From NCBI RefSeq assembly GCF_938028775.1, contig NZ_CALIZG010000021.1:1-64000 (forward strand): a stretch of DNA of 64,000 bases, read 5' to 3'. Position numbers and translations under genes: made by a program. This document shows positions 24,659 through 34,424 of the stretch, in pieces (within the stretch, counting starts at the first letter, position 1; each line of letters starts with the position of its first letter). The notes beneath the pieces were generated by a model, which worked only from the letters and a program-made list of their open reading frames with translations, did no database searches and was not told where the DNA came from. This stretch comes from Mogibacterium diversum_A. Its GTDB lineage: Bacteria > Bacillota > Clostridia > Peptostreptococcales > Anaerovoracaceae.

Positions 24659-25606
24659 ATGATTGAGATAGTAAAGCCAACAATTACTAAGGAAATCGAT
24701 GAAAATGGACAGTACGGAAAGTTCGTTGTAGAACCTCTCGAGAGAGGATACGGTACAACGCTCGGAAACTGCATGAGAAGAATTCTTCTCAGCTCTTTAC
24801 CAGGAGCAGCTATCACTTCTGTCAAGATTGACGGTGTACTCCATGAGTTCTCAACTATTCCAGGTGTCAAGGAAGATGTTACAGAGATTATCTTGAACCT
24901 CAAGAGACTCGCTGTAAGAATAAATGGCGACGAAGAGAAGAGAGCGATTATCAATGCTGTTGGTGCTAGAGAGGTAACAGCAGCGGATATCATCGTTGAT
25001 TCCGATACGGAGATTTTCAATCCAGATTTACACATTGCAACTCTTGCAGAGAATGCAACTTTGGTAATGGAGATGAATATCGCTTCGGGAAGAGGATATG
25101 TACCTGCAGAGCAGAATAAGACAGATTCAACTCCTATAGCAGTTATTCCAGTAGACTCAATATTCACACCTGTTAAGAAGGTTAACTTCACAGTTGAGAA
25201 TACAAGAGTTGGGCAGGTGACTGATTACGATAAGCTAACGCTTGAGCTTTGGACAGATGGTTCAATCACTCCAGAAGAGGGTGTTTCCATCGGTGCAAAG
25301 ATCATGCTAGAGCACCTCAACCTATTCATTGGACTAGGCTCTGAGGTGAACGAGATGGACTTCATGGTTGAGAAGAGCGAAGCTCGCAAGGAGAAGGCGC
25401 TTGAGATGACAATTGAAGAGCTAGAGCTCTCAGTTCGTTCATTCAACTGCCTCAAGAGAGCTTCAATCAACACAGTTCAGGAGCTAACTCAGCGCACTGA
25501 AGAAGACATGATGAAGGTTAGAAACCTCGGAATGAAGTCGCTTGTAGAAGTAAAGAATAAGCTTACAGAGCTCGGATTGAGCCTTAAGCCTAATGACGAA
25601 AACTAA
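24659..25606 (+). CDS. rpoA: RNA polymerase alpha subunit
   Basis: 315 residues. The N-terminal dimerisation domain ('VEPLERGYGTTLGNCMRRILLSSLPGAAI') and the C-terminal DNA- and activator-contact domain ('LELSVRSFNCLKRASINTVQELTQRTEEDMMKVRNLGMKSL') are both complete. The 79-nt spacer after rpsD ends in GGGAGG. Confidence 0.97.
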   Translation: MIEIVKPTITKEIDENGQYGKFVVEPLERGYGTTLGNCMRRILLSSLPGAAITSVKIDGVLHEFSTIPGVKEDVTEIILNLKRLAVRINGDEEKRAIINAVGAREVTAADIIVDSDTEIFNPDLHIATLAENATLVMEMNIASGRGYVPAEQNKTDSTPIAVIPVDSIFTPVKKVNFTVENTRVGQVTDYDKLTLELWTDGSITPEEGVSIGAKIMLEHLNLFIGLGSEVNEMDFMVEKSEARKEKALEMTIEELELSVRSFNCLKRASINTVQELTQRTEEDMMKVRNLGMKSLVEVKNKLTELGLSLKPNDEN

Positions 25607-25625
25607 CTGAAAGGAGTAGAGACTG

Positions 25626-25967
25626 ATGAATGGTTACAAGAAGCTGGGCAGAAATTCTGCACACAGAAAATCCATGCTAAGAAACCTCGTAACCGATCTA
25701 TTCAGAGAAGGTAGAATTACTACCACTCTAGATAGAGCGAAGGAAGCAGGTCGTGAGGCTGAGAAGCTAGTTACTCTAGCTAAACGTGGAGATCTTCATG
25801 CAAGAAGACAGGTTCTCGCATACGTTTTCGACGAAGATGTAGTTACAAAGCTCTTTGATGAGATCGCACCAGAGTACGCTGAGCGTAATGGCGGATACAC
25901 AAGAGTTCTTAAGCTAGGACCTAGACAGGGAGATAATGCGGAGGTCGTATATCTCGAGCTCGTATAA
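25626..25967 (+). CDS. rplQ: Ribosomal protein L17
   Basis: 113 residues. 'YKKLGRNSAHRKSMLRNLVTDLFREGRITTTLDRAKE' is diagnostic. It is the last gene of the supercluster; a terminator follows. The ecfA-ecfT-truA-rplM-rpsI genes that commonly follow in Firmicutes are not here. Confidence 0.97.
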   Translation: MNGYKKLGRNSAHRKSMLRNLVTDLFREGRITTTLDRAKEAGREAEKLVTLAKRGDLHARRQVLAYVFDEDVVTKLFDEIAPEYAERNGGYTRVLKLGPRQGDNAEVVYLELV

Positions 25968-25999
25968 GAGCAGTTGTCTAATCGATATAATTATAATAA

Positions 26000-26028
26000 A
26001 GGGTTCTCCGAGAGGAGGACTCTTTTTA
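26000..26028 (+). terminator. Terminator of the ribosomal supercluster
   Basis: A 10-bp stem with two G-T pairs (26000-26009 with 26014-26023, loop GAGA) followed by TTTTT. It separates the ribosomal block from the type VII locus. Confidence 0.88.
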
Positions 26029-26087
26029 TGTTTAATTACAAGAAAATCACTATATTAGGATGAAAAATCACTATTTTTGCACAGGTA

Positions 26088-26117
26088 TTGACACATAAGT
26101 AAATATAATGAGATAAT
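26088..26117 (+). promoter_or_regulatory. Promoter of the type VII secretion locus
   Basis: Perfect -35 TTGACA (26088-26093), 18-bp spacer, GATAAT (26112-26117). It lies about 110 bp before the first gene of the locus. Confidence 0.75.
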
Positions 26118-26165
26118 ACAATTATAAGAAATTTATGGTGTTTATGTGTTGGAATTTACATAAAA

Positions 26166-26197
26166 CTGATTTTACACTATGCAATAGTGTTAATCAG
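26166..26197. promoter_or_regulatory. Inverted repeat in the type VII leader
   Basis: CTGATT-TT-ACACTAT and ATAGTGT-T-AATCAG form a 13-bp interrupted stem around GCA, between the promoter and the probable TTG start. It has no T tract. An operator or leader hairpin is plausible. Confidence 0.5.
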
Positions 26198-26228
26198 AAT
26201 TGTAAAATCCAGAATAGGTAGGGTAAAA

Positions 26229-27689
26229 TTGAAAAAACGTACAATCACATCATTACTACTTGCTTTCATTCTTGTTACCTCGTTACTAGTAACAGGATGT
26301 TCAAAAGGAGGAAGTTCGAGCACAGAGAAGAGTTCGTCATCGAGTACTATTGCTATTGTCAATCAGGATATAGGTGTTGAGAGCTCGGGTAAGACTGTTA
26401 ACTACTCAGAGGAATTTATCAAAACGCTTGATAAGAAAAAGTACAAAGTTGTTTCCAGTGCCTCTGCAGAGGAAGGTATCAAGAAGGGAACATATGCTGG
26501 CGCTATTTTCTTTCCATCTGACTTGTCGGCTAATATTCTAAATATTAACTACAAGAACCCACAGCCAATAAAGCTAGAGTATAAGATCAGTAACAAGCTG
26601 AACAAAGCATCTCATGATGGAACACAAGATCGTGTCTTTGAGACATACAAGAAATTCAACGATAAGCTTGCATACGCATACGTTAACGCGATACTTGATG
26701 AGGTGGAACTAGGACAGTACAACGTAAGTGCTATCTTTAATAATGATGGTAGCAACCTAGCAGCTGCGAGAAAGCTCGCATCTGGAAATTACAATGCAGA
26801 TTTCAAAATGCCTAACATGCCTGAGCAGAATGTTAAATACAATAATCAGGACACACGCAGACTCGCTGAAAACGGAAAGGCATATGCTGCAGATTTAAAC
26901 GCATTATATAAAGAGGCATATGCTAAAAATTACGATACAATACGTGGTGAACTATTATCGCCAACACTGTCTAATGCTATATATGAGAAACTCAATCTAG
27001 TAGAGCTTGATATCGATACTGCTGTAAATTACATTAACAATGTAAATAGGTATAAAGAAGCAGTAGCAAAGTACAAAGAGGAAGTAGATAAATATCTTGC
27101 TACAGGAGCAAACCGTGCTGATTTAGACGCGGCTAGAACAAAGGTCGATGATGCAGAGAGAATAGTTACGGATTCTGCTCCATCGTCATCCAATATAGCA
27201 AATCATAAAACTGATTTAGTAAACGCCGTTAGAAACTATCAAGGAACAATGGGTGACCTGTCCTCAAAGCTCAGTCCTGAAACTATGACAAGGAATAGTA
27301 ATGCTGGAGTAAGCTCATCTGGAGCAACATACGAAAAGGCAATAAAGTATAGAATGGATGACTTCTTGCAGATTCTAAATAGCACAACAGAGCAGCTTAA
27401 CAAGGTTCAGAATGAGAATGTTTCCAAGCTAACTGCGGCATATTCAGAAAATAGCAAATTCACAATGGATACTGTAAAGGTAATGAATGAAACGAATGCT
27501 AAGAACCATGCAGCGCTTGATGCATCGGTAAATGCATTCAATAGAACTGCTGAAGCAAACAGCCTTGATACAAAAACAAGACTCAAGGCATTTAGCGAAA
27601 TTCTGTCCAATGCTAAGGTTGAAGGCAGAGTAAGCAGTGATGTTATAAAGTTTTTAATACAGCCAACAATGCTGGTTGAAAAGAAGTAA
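26229..27689 (+). CDS. EsaA-like type VII secretion lipoprotein
   Basis: 486 residues from a TTG at 26229, 4-5 nt after GGTAGGG; a GTG at 26187 has no site. The N-terminus has a Lys/Arg start, a hydrophobic core and the lipobox 'LVTGC', then a Ser/Gly-rich linker. 'STIAIVNQDIGVESSGKTVNYSEEFIKTL' and 'GTYAGAIFFPSDLSANIL' match the YhgE/Pip-type N-terminal domain of EsaA/YueB, followed by a long helical extracellular part. Known EsaA proteins are about 1000 residues with several membrane helices; here the C-terminal membrane domain is missing and a lipid anchor takes its place. As the first gene of the locus it probably forms the extracellular part of the apparatus. Confidence 0.82.
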   Translation: MKKRTITSLLLAFILVTSLLVTGCSKGGSSSTEKSSSSSTIAIVNQDIGVESSGKTVNYSEEFIKTLDKKKYKVVSSASAEEGIKKGTYAGAIFFPSDLSANILNINYKNPQPIKLEYKISNKLNKASHDGTQDRVFETYKKFNDKLAYAYVNAILDEVELGQYNVSAIFNNDGSNLAAARKLASGNYNADFKMPNMPEQNVKYNNQDTRRLAENGKAYAADLNALYKEAYAKNYDTIRGELLSPTLSNAIYEKLNLVELDIDTAVNYINNVNRYKEAVAKYKEEVDKYLATGANRADLDAARTKVDDAERIVTDSAPSSSNIANHKTDLVNAVRNYQGTMGDLSSKLSPETMTRNSNAGVSSSGATYEKAIKYRMDDFLQILNSTTEQLNKVQNENVSKLTAAYSENSKFTMDTVKVMNETNAKNHAALDASVNAFNRTAEANSLDTKTRLKAFSEILSNAKVEGRVSSDVIKFLIQPTMLVEKK

Positions 27690-27713
27690 AGCAAAGTCAC
27701 TAAGGAGGAAGAC

Positions 27714-28001
27714 ATGACACAGATTAGACTAAATGCAGAAGGCCTATCACAGGCATCTTCAACTCTCAGATCACAGGGTAATGAGCTCGAAGGGCTAATC
27801 ACACAGATGCAGAACGTTATTAACGCTCTGCCTGATAGCTGGGAGGGTGCAGCTGCTAACGCATATGTCGAGCAGTTTGCCGGACTAAAGCCAGGACTAG
27901 ATGAGACTAGAGCGCTAGTTGAGACAATCGCTAGACAGATTGATCAGTCTCTAGCTGCTGCACAGGAACTTGACGCAAACATCGCAGGACAGTTCATATA
28001 A
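27714..28001 (+). CDS. esxA: WXG100 secreted protein (EsxA/YukE)
   Basis: 95 residues. A helical hairpin with the WXG motif at 'DSWEGAAANAYVEQF' in the middle. This is the hallmark substrate and co-secreted component of type VII systems, exported as a dimer by EssC. The usual Yxxx[DE] signal of the C-terminal helix is not obvious. AAGGAGG precedes the start. The terminator that follows probably makes it the most abundant transcript of the locus. Confidence 0.93.
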   Translation: MTQIRLNAEGLSQASSTLRSQGNELEGLITQMQNVINALPDSWEGAAANAYVEQFAGLKPGLDETRALVETIARQIDQSLAAAQELDANIAGQFI

Positions 28002-28010
28002 GCATTGTTG

Positions 28011-28045
28011 TCCTTCGGCATCTTATGGTGCCGAAGGATTTTTTT
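28011..28045 (+). terminator. Strong terminator after esxA
   Basis: A perfect 10-bp stem (28011-28020 with 28029-28038) followed by seven T. It separates the esaA-like/esxA pair from the membrane-complex genes, allowing different expression levels. Confidence 0.9.
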
Positions 28046-28096
28046 GATGTTTAGGGGGTTAATATAACCGCTAATTAGAATTAAAAGGAAGGAATA

Positions 28097-28627
28097 ATGA
28101 GCATTACTGATAAGGTAAAGGGTAGAGGTAATGTGAATCGTATCGTTTTAATCACAACGATACTTTTTCTGGTATTCACAGCATTCTCTTCCATATATGC
28201 ATATGCAGATGGAGCTGGCATAGCACTAGATCCTGAGAGCATAAGTGGAGAGCATGGAAAAGAGGGAAATATTCTATCTCAATACGGATTCGCCGTCTTC
28301 ACTGATGAAAGTATGGCGAGTATGAAGGATATTAAAGAAAAGAAAGAAGCGGACCAAAAGCAGATGGTTTCTAATCTTTTTGCCGTAGATTGGCAAGGGA
28401 CAGGAAGCTATGATAGAGAGGTTCGAGATACTATAAATGAAGGCGAGCTATTTAGCAATGTAAATACTGGGACAGAAAGTACCTCGAAGACGAGCCACAT
28501 CGGTATAGACACGATGAAAGTTATAGATGTATTGATCGTAGGAACTATGATGTGTATTATCTCGGTAATATTTATTAGGTGGAGAAGGAAGAAACATGAA
28601 AATATCCATAACAATAGCGCAAGGTGA
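28097..28627 (+). CDS. essA: EssA-like membrane protein
   Basis: 176 residues: an N-terminal hydrophobic segment (about 16-38, perhaps a cleaved signal), a soluble middle of about 100 residues, and a C-terminal membrane helix (about 141-162) followed by a basic tail. Sequence conservation of EssA is low; the assignment rests on topology and the position between esxA and esaB, as in Staphylococcus and Bacillus. Ends 32 bp inside esaB. Confidence 0.7.
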   Translation: MSITDKVKGRGNVNRIVLITTILFLVFTAFSSIYAYADGAGIALDPESISGEHGKEGNILSQYGFAVFTDESMASMKDIKEKKEADQKQMVSNLFAVDWQGTGSYDREVRDTINEGELFSNVNTGTESTSKTSHIGIDTMKVIDVLIVGTMMCIISVIFIRWRRKKHENIHNNSAR

Positions 28628-28823
28628 CACTGAAACGAGTGTAATTATAGATGACAGGAGAAGAATCTCCGATGTTATAAGTGAGCTTGCACGACAGGGG
28701 TATTTACCAAGAAATTGCAAAGCGTTCATGAGATCGGCTGTGCAGGAGCGAGTAATCAGCACTATTAATACCTTTCAGGAAGAAGGTATTTATTCGGGTG
28801 ATAAAATTACGGAGATAGAGTAA
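28596..28823 (+). CDS. esaB: EsaB/YukD ubiquitin-like protein
   Basis: 75 residues. 'MKISITIAQGDTETSVIIDDRRRISDVISELARQGYLP' has the beta-grasp pattern of EsaB/YukD, a small cytoplasmic type VII component. Overlaps the end of the essA-like gene by 32 bp; essB starts 2 nt after its stop, so the three are tightly coupled. Confidence 0.87.
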   Translation: MKISITIAQGDTETSVIIDDRRRISDVISELARQGYLPRNCKAFMRSAVQERVISTINTFQEEGIYSGDKITEIE

Positions 28824-28825
28824 CG

Positions 28826-30106
28826 ATGATGAAGATAAAAAAGAAAAAGAAAGCTGAGAGTAGTACAGCTATTAACATAGAAGAAGCTAGCAGCGATAAG
28901 AATTATACTATACGCCACCTGAAGACGGATTATCCCGTTGGAGAGGATAGAATTAAGCAACTTGCACTTACAAGCAAGAGGCTTGTTCCATGTGAGATAA
29001 CTAGCGAAGATGACCACTACGTCTTTTCTTATGAGACTAAGGGACTTAAGACATTCGATAAGGTAAAAAGTGCAAGATTGATTGATAAATATGAGTTTTT
29101 GATCAACGTGAGCTTCTTGGAGGAGCTTGCTGATATATATTCATTTTCGCTAAATCCGAATAATTTAATGACAGACATAGGATTTAGAGCATATGTACTA
29201 GATAGAGAGTTCCAGACAAATGACAGTAGCTTTTTAGCCGAGTACAAGGCGCTTGCCGGAGCAGCGCTCGATGAGTCACATTCGTATGAAGATTTTTTGA
29301 AAGGGGGAAATGATCTATTTTCCCAGACGGATTTGCTAAGCAAGGTACTAACTGCAGATTCGGTAAACGGAGTAGTAAAAGCGGTAACTGAAGCGGCAGC
29401 TATTGAACATAAGAATTTAGATGAAAATTTCGTTACGGTGAAGAAAGAGGAATTAGTAAGACATAAGGTGCTACTACCAGTGTTATGCACCATCATGATT
29501 ATCGCACTTGCGCTCCTAGGGTACGAATATTTATTTAAAGGCAGAACTAATAAAAAAATCTTGAATGCTACAGAACAGTATTTTGCTGAGGATTACGGTT
29601 CGGTTGGTAAGACGCTAACATCGATTAATGAAGGAAGAATGACTGATTCCACAAGATATATGGCAGCAGTTTCAGCTGTCAGAAGTAGTGGGCTTACGGC
29701 AGCGCAGAAGGATAATATTTTAAAGGCTATCAATAGATACAAGACGAACAAGGATTACCTAAACTACTGGGTAATGATTGGAAGAGGAGACTATATCGCT
29801 GCTGACGATTATGCTCAGAAGTTTGGAGATAATGAGCATCGCGTGTTTGCACTTGCTCAGAGACGCGCACAGGTGAGTAAGGATTCCTCAATGTCAGGTG
29901 CGAAGAAAACGGCGACGATTAATAAGTTAGATGAAGAGATTAAAAAGCTCCTTGAAGCAATTAAGGAAGACAAGTATGGTCTGACTAGCAAATCGGGAGA
30001 TTCGGGGGCAGCGACACAATCAACTGCCGAGGCAAGTAGCTCTGGTGCGAACAACGCAAATTCAAGTGGTGATAATTCAAGTGACGAACCGAAGCTCCTT
30101 AATTAG
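28826..30106 (+). CDS. essB: EssB membrane pseudokinase
   Basis: 426 residues. The cytoplasmic N-terminal half (to about 210) has the EssB pseudokinase pattern, followed by one membrane helix at about 213-237 and an extracytoplasmic helical domain ('YWVMIGRGDYIAADDYAQKFG'). The last 60 residues are a Ser/Gly/Asn-rich tail. EssB/YukC is a core scaffold of the type VII membrane complex and contacts EssC. Confidence 0.9.
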   Translation: MMKIKKKKKAESSTAINIEEASSDKNYTIRHLKTDYPVGEDRIKQLALTSKRLVPCEITSEDDHYVFSYETKGLKTFDKVKSARLIDKYEFLINVSFLEELADIYSFSLNPNNLMTDIGFRAYVLDREFQTNDSSFLAEYKALAGAALDESHSYEDFLKGGNDLFSQTDLLSKVLTADSVNGVVKAVTEAAAIEHKNLDENFVTVKKEELVRHKVLLPVLCTIMIIALALLGYEYLFKGRTNKKILNATEQYFAEDYGSVGKTLTSINEGRMTDSTRYMAAVSAVRSSGLTAAQKDNILKAINRYKTNKDYLNYWVMIGRGDYIAADDYAQKFGDNEHRVFALAQRRAQVSKDSSMSGAKKTATINKLDEEIKKLLEAIKEDKYGLTSKSGDSGAATQSTAEASSSGANNANSSGDNSSDEPKLLN

Positions 30107-30144
30107 GATCTTCGATCATAAATATATTGCAATAGGAAGATAAT

Positions 30145-33100
30145 ATGGATTACAGACTTTTATTATTCGAAGATGGCAAGTATACGGAGAGGGTAGTAGA
30201 TGGAAAGTCACTAGGTGATGTGACGCCATTTTGTCGTGCCATTAATGAAGAGGGCGAGACAGAACTTGTACTTCCCAAACAGTATGAAGCACTTTCTATA
30301 AGAGGAAAGCAAGTTGTAAAAATAGGCAATGCGGCGTCATGTGTAATTCGTCCTAACTCCGAAACTCCTTACACCGTTATAACAGACAGAAGCCTCGAAT
30401 CACATGGAGAAGTCTATGTTAATGGAGAAAAAGTTGCAGTGGCAGAGCTTACTCCAGGGGATAAGATTCTGATTGGCGAAACTGAATTCATATTCCACGA
30501 AGAGTGGATAGAAATATGTGGAGTTTGTGGAGAAACATACGAAACGGATCTCATTTCATATATCGGTAAACCAGAGCGTTTCGAAGATTTTCCAGTATAC
30601 AAGCGTTCACCTAGAATAATCAAGACAGAGCCTTATGCTAAGATTCAGATTAAGACACCAGATAAAGAGGAGCGTCAGAAGAGAGGTGAACTCGTTAAGC
30701 GTATACTTCCTAGCTGCGTGATGATAATAGCTACGATTCTCATGAGCGTGTTCATGAGACGTGGTATGTTCATGATGGTTATGGTTGCGGCAACAGGAGC
30801 AACCATGATAATAACTATCGTTACGTATTTCGATGATAAGAAAGCTAAGGCTCAGGAGAACAAGGAGCGCACCGAGGCATACGAGGAGTACCTACTCAAG
30901 AAGAGGAAGGAGCTCTATGCTAGAACCGAGGAATTTAAGGAGTCAAAGAGGTACCACAACCTTAGCCTGGTGAAGATCGAAGATGAGGTAAACCACTATT
31001 CAAATAGGATTTACGAGAGGAATTTTAACGATGAGGACTTCTTAACCGTATCGCTAGGCACGGCACCGGGAGTACCTAGCTTCAAAATCGAGTGTGATGA
31101 TGAAGGGTACGGTAGAGCTGGAGACAAGCTGTATGGTGAGATGCTTGATATATACAATAATTTCAAAGATGTTCAAGACATTCCATATGTCGTTGATCTC
31201 AAGAAGTCGCACCTTGGAATAGTTGGAAGACCCGACTACTGTAGAGCGAGGCTTAGAGATATCGTAACACAGACGTCATTTTTCCAGAGCTACCATGATG
31301 TCTGCATTGTTCCTGTTGTAGGTGAGACAAACAAGGCGGAGTATGACTGGATGCATTGGCTTCCTCATACGGAGATTAGGAGTATAAATGTTTCTGGTGT
31401 AATCACAGGAGAAAACCAGCGTGACCAAGTGCTAGGGCATATTGCAAGAGAACTCAAAGCGAGAAGTATGACCCGCGATGAGTCGAGGAAGGAAACTAGA
31501 TTTACACCACACTATGTATTCATCATTGATGAGTCCAAGCTGATTATAAACCACAGCATCATGGAGCACCTCAAGGAGGAGGGAGCTGAGCTTGGATTTA
31601 GTCTAATTTATATAACGCAGACAGAGAAGAATCTGCCCGAGAATGTTAAGACGATATTAGAAGTAGAGGCTAAGAACGAGGGCAAGGTTCTCATGGACGA
31701 AGGGCATCTTATCAATAAGAAGCTCGAGTTTGACATGGCTAATATTGACTATGAGACATTTGCAAGACGCCTAAAACCGCTCATTCATAACAAAGGCGTC
31801 ACCACGCAGATTCCAGAGAATATTTCGTTCCTTGAGTTATACGGCGTGAAATCACCTGCGGAAATCGATGTCAAGAATCTATGGAACAGCAACGCGACTC
31901 ATAGATCGCTATCGGTACCGCTTGGTGTGCGTGGTAAAGGAGATATCGTAACTCTCGACCTTCACGAAAAGGCACATGGACCGCACGGACTTGTCGCAGG
32001 TACGACGGGCTCCGGAAAGTCGGAGATATTGCAGTCGTATATACTGTCTTTGGCATGCAACTTCCATCCGCACGATGTGGGATTCCTGCTCATAGACTAC
32101 AAAGGCGGGGGAATGGCGAACCTATTCAAGAAGCTACCGCACCTCCTCGGAACAATTACGAACCTTGACGGGGCAGAGAGCATGAGAGCGCTCGCATCTA
32201 TCAAGAGTGAGCTCAAGAGGCGTCAGGATGTATTTAATAGGAATGGCGTAAACAACATCAACAAGTACTCGGAGAAATTCAGAGCTGGTCAGGCGACGGA
32301 GCCTATGCCACACCTCTTTATAATCTCCGACGAGTTTGCTGAGCTCAAGAAGGAGCAACCTGAGTTTATGGCAGAGCTAGTGTCGACAGCGAGAGTCGGC
32401 CGAAGCCTCGGAGTACATCTCATACTTGCGACGCAGAAACCTACAGGTATAGTAGACGACCAGATATGGAGCAACTCCAGATTTAAGCTGTGCCTCAAGG
32501 TTCAGAACGAAGCGGACAGCCGCGAGCTTCTACACAGCGGGGATGCAGCTAATATCACAAATCCAGGACGTGCGTATTTGCAGGTAGGAAACAACGAGAT
32601 ATTTGAGCTCTTTCAATCCGCATATAGCGGAGGTGCATACAGCATTGAGAAAGAGCAGAGCGAAGCCGATGAAAGGATTTTCGTGCTCAATGAGCTCGGT
32701 CAGGGCAGGCTAATCAATGAAGATTTGAGCCTCGGCGAATCGAACGACATAACCAAGATTACGCAGCTCGATGCAGTTGTAGACCATATCAAGGCTATAT
32801 ACGAAGCAGAGCCATGCACAGAAGTGAAGAAGCCATGGCTGCCACCTCTAGCTGCGGAGATAATAAACCCTAATATTACTAATATCAAAGTTGGTGAACT
32901 ACCTGATACCTCGTTTGATGTCGGCATTATTGACATGCCTGATAAGCAGAAGCAGGAAGTGTATACTCACGATTTCTCTAGGTCAGGAAATATGGCGATA
33001 TTCGGCACATCCAAGGTCGGAAAGTCGACTGCCGCGACGAATGCGATTCTATCTCTTGCAGCTAAGAATTCGCCAAATACACTTAATATGTACATCGTGG

Positions 33101-34410
33101 ACTTCGGTAACACGGCACTTTTTGCTCTTAAGGATTTGCCACAGGTTGCCGACTATATCTCCTTTGACGATACGGAGAAGTTCAGAAAGCTAAGGAATAT
33201 TCTTTCAGATGAGATATCTGCGAGAAAGAAAACGTTCGCCCGTTATAATGTCACAACCCTAGAGATGTACAATGCTTCCGGCAGTGAAATCATGCCGGCG
33301 ATTGTCGTAGTTATCGATAATTATGATGTCATCAAGGAGATTGATTATGATCTAGAGAACTACTTCACCCAGCTGACAAGAGATGGCGTCGGAGTAGGAA
33401 TCTACACACTTGTGACGGCAACAAGAGCCAACGCTATGAAGTATGCGGTACTAAATAACTTCGGTGCTAGAATCTGCAACTTCATGTCCGATAGCAGCGA
33501 GATAGTGTCGCTCATCGGACGCAGCGAGTACAAGCTTTCGGATATTAAGGGCAGGGCGCTGGTGAGCAAGGATAATGTGTATTTGATGCAGGAGTTTTTG
33601 CCAGCAGATATTTCCGATGCTGTGAATTATAGGAATAGAATTAATGAAATGGTAGCAGCAATCACTGCTAGCCACACCGAGAGAGCAAAAGCTATACCAA
33701 TGCTCCCTGAAAAGCTCGAGTTCTATGACCTACTCCAGAGGAAGGATAATAATAGAGGCATTGCGCTGGGTCTAGATAGCGAGGATGTGTCGGTGAAATA
33801 TATTCCGGATGCTTCACCGTTCCTAATAGTTGGAGTAACTGGCACAGGCAAGACTAACATGCTTAGAGTGATATATAATCAAGTTAAGTCAGAAAATGTA
33901 TTCCTCGTAGATTCTCGCTCAGAGGATTTCTATGATGTTGCAGGTGAACTATGTGATAAATACCTTAGCAAGGAATCTGAAATAGATGAATTTATGGATA
34001 GCCTTGGGGCATTAATAGAGGAGAGGGAGAAACTTTATGAAAATAGTGGTAAAACCATGAAGTCTAAAGATTTCTATGCGAAGCTGGAGCCAGCGTATCT
34101 GCTTATAGACGATGTTACTAGATTATCTCAAATGAAGGGCATTGAAGTTGCTCGAAACGTTTCAATCCTTGAAGCTGCAATCATGACAGGGATTAACATT
34201 GTTGCGACTATAGATGGTAGGCAGGGCTACACAACAAATTCAATCCTTAAGATTATAAAAAATACGGTAGACGGAATAATACTAGGGAATCCACAAAGCC
34301 AGCAGGTCTTCAATATCAGTGGAGGCAAGCTAAAAACAGCGACTGATTTAGGGTTTATATATAGTGGTGGATCTATGAATAGCGTTAAAATTCCATTAAT
34401 AGAGAATTAG
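30145..34410 (+). CDS. essC: Type VII secretion ATPase EssC
   Basis: 1421 residues, the usual EssC length. Two FHA-like regions occupy about 1-180, and a pair of membrane helices lies at about 188-228. Three FtsK/SpoIIIE-type ATPase domains follow, with P-loops 'GTTGSGKSE' (near 617), 'GTSKVGKST' (near 953) and 'GVTGTGKTN' (near 1229). The first domain also has Walker B 'LFIISDEFAELKK'. It powers export and recognises substrates through its last ATPase domain. The C-terminal region of EssC varies between strains and tracks with the downstream effectors, so the genes that follow are likely matched to this EssC. Confidence 0.95.
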   Translation: MDYRLLLFEDGKYTERVVDGKSLGDVTPFCRAINEEGETELVLPKQYEALSIRGKQVVKIGNAASCVIRPNSETPYTVITDRSLESHGEVYVNGEKVAVAELTPGDKILIGETEFIFHEEWIEICGVCGETYETDLISYIGKPERFEDFPVYKRSPRIIKTEPYAKIQIKTPDKEERQKRGELVKRILPSCVMIIATILMSVFMRRGMFMMVMVAATGATMIITIVTYFDDKKAKAQENKERTEAYEEYLLKKRKELYARTEEFKESKRYHNLSLVKIEDEVNHYSNRIYERNFNDEDFLTVSLGTAPGVPSFKIECDDEGYGRAGDKLYGEMLDIYNNFKDVQDIPYVVDLKKSHLGIVGRPDYCRARLRDIVTQTSFFQSYHDVCIVPVVGETNKAEYDWMHWLPHTEIRSINVSGVITGENQRDQVLGHIARELKARSMTRDESRKETRFTPHYVFIIDESKLIINHSIMEHLKEEGAELGFSLIYITQTEKNLPENVKTILEVEAKNEGKVLMDEGHLINKKLEFDMANIDYETFARRLKPLIHNKGVTTQIPENISFLELYGVKSPAEIDVKNLWNSNATHRSLSVPLGVRGKGDIVTLDLHEKAHGPHGLVAGTTGSGKSEILQSYILSLACNFHPHDVGFLLIDYKGGGMANLFKKLPHLLGTITNLDGAESMRALASIKSELKRRQDVFNRNGVNNINKYSEKFRAGQATEPMPHLFIISDEFAELKKEQPEFMAELVSTARVGRSLGVHLILATQKPTGIVDDQIWSNSRFKLCLKVQNEADSRELLHSGDAANITNPGRAYLQVGNNEIFELFQSAYSGGAYSIEKEQSEADERIFVLNELGQGRLINEDLSLGESNDITKITQLDAVVDHIKAIYEAEPCTEVKKPWLPPLAAEIINPNITNIKVGELPDTSFDVGIIDMPDKQKQEVYTHDFSRSGNMAIFGTSKVGKSTAATNAILSLAAKNSPNTLNMYIVDFGNTALFALKDLPQVADYISFDDTEKFRKLRNILSDEISARKKTFARYNVTTLEMYNASGSEIMPAIVVVIDNYDVIKEIDYDLENYFTQLTRDGVGVGIYTLVTATRANAMKYAVLNNFGARICNFMSDSSEIVSLIGRSEYKLSDIKGRALVSKDNVYLMQEFLPADISDAVNYRNRINEMVAAITASHTERAKAIPMLPEKLEFYDLLQRKDNNRGIALGLDSEDVSVKYIPDASPFLIVGVTGTGKTNMLRVIYNQVKSENVFLVDSRSEDFYDVAGELCDKYLSKESEIDEFMDSLGALIEEREKLYENSGKTMKSKDFYAKLEPAYLLIDDVTRLSQMKGIEVARNVSILEAAIMTGINIVATIDGRQGYTTNSILKIIKNTVDGIILGNPQSQQVFNISGGKLKTATDLGFIYSGGSMNSVKIPLIEN

Positions 34411-34424
34411 TTTGGAGGTGTGTG

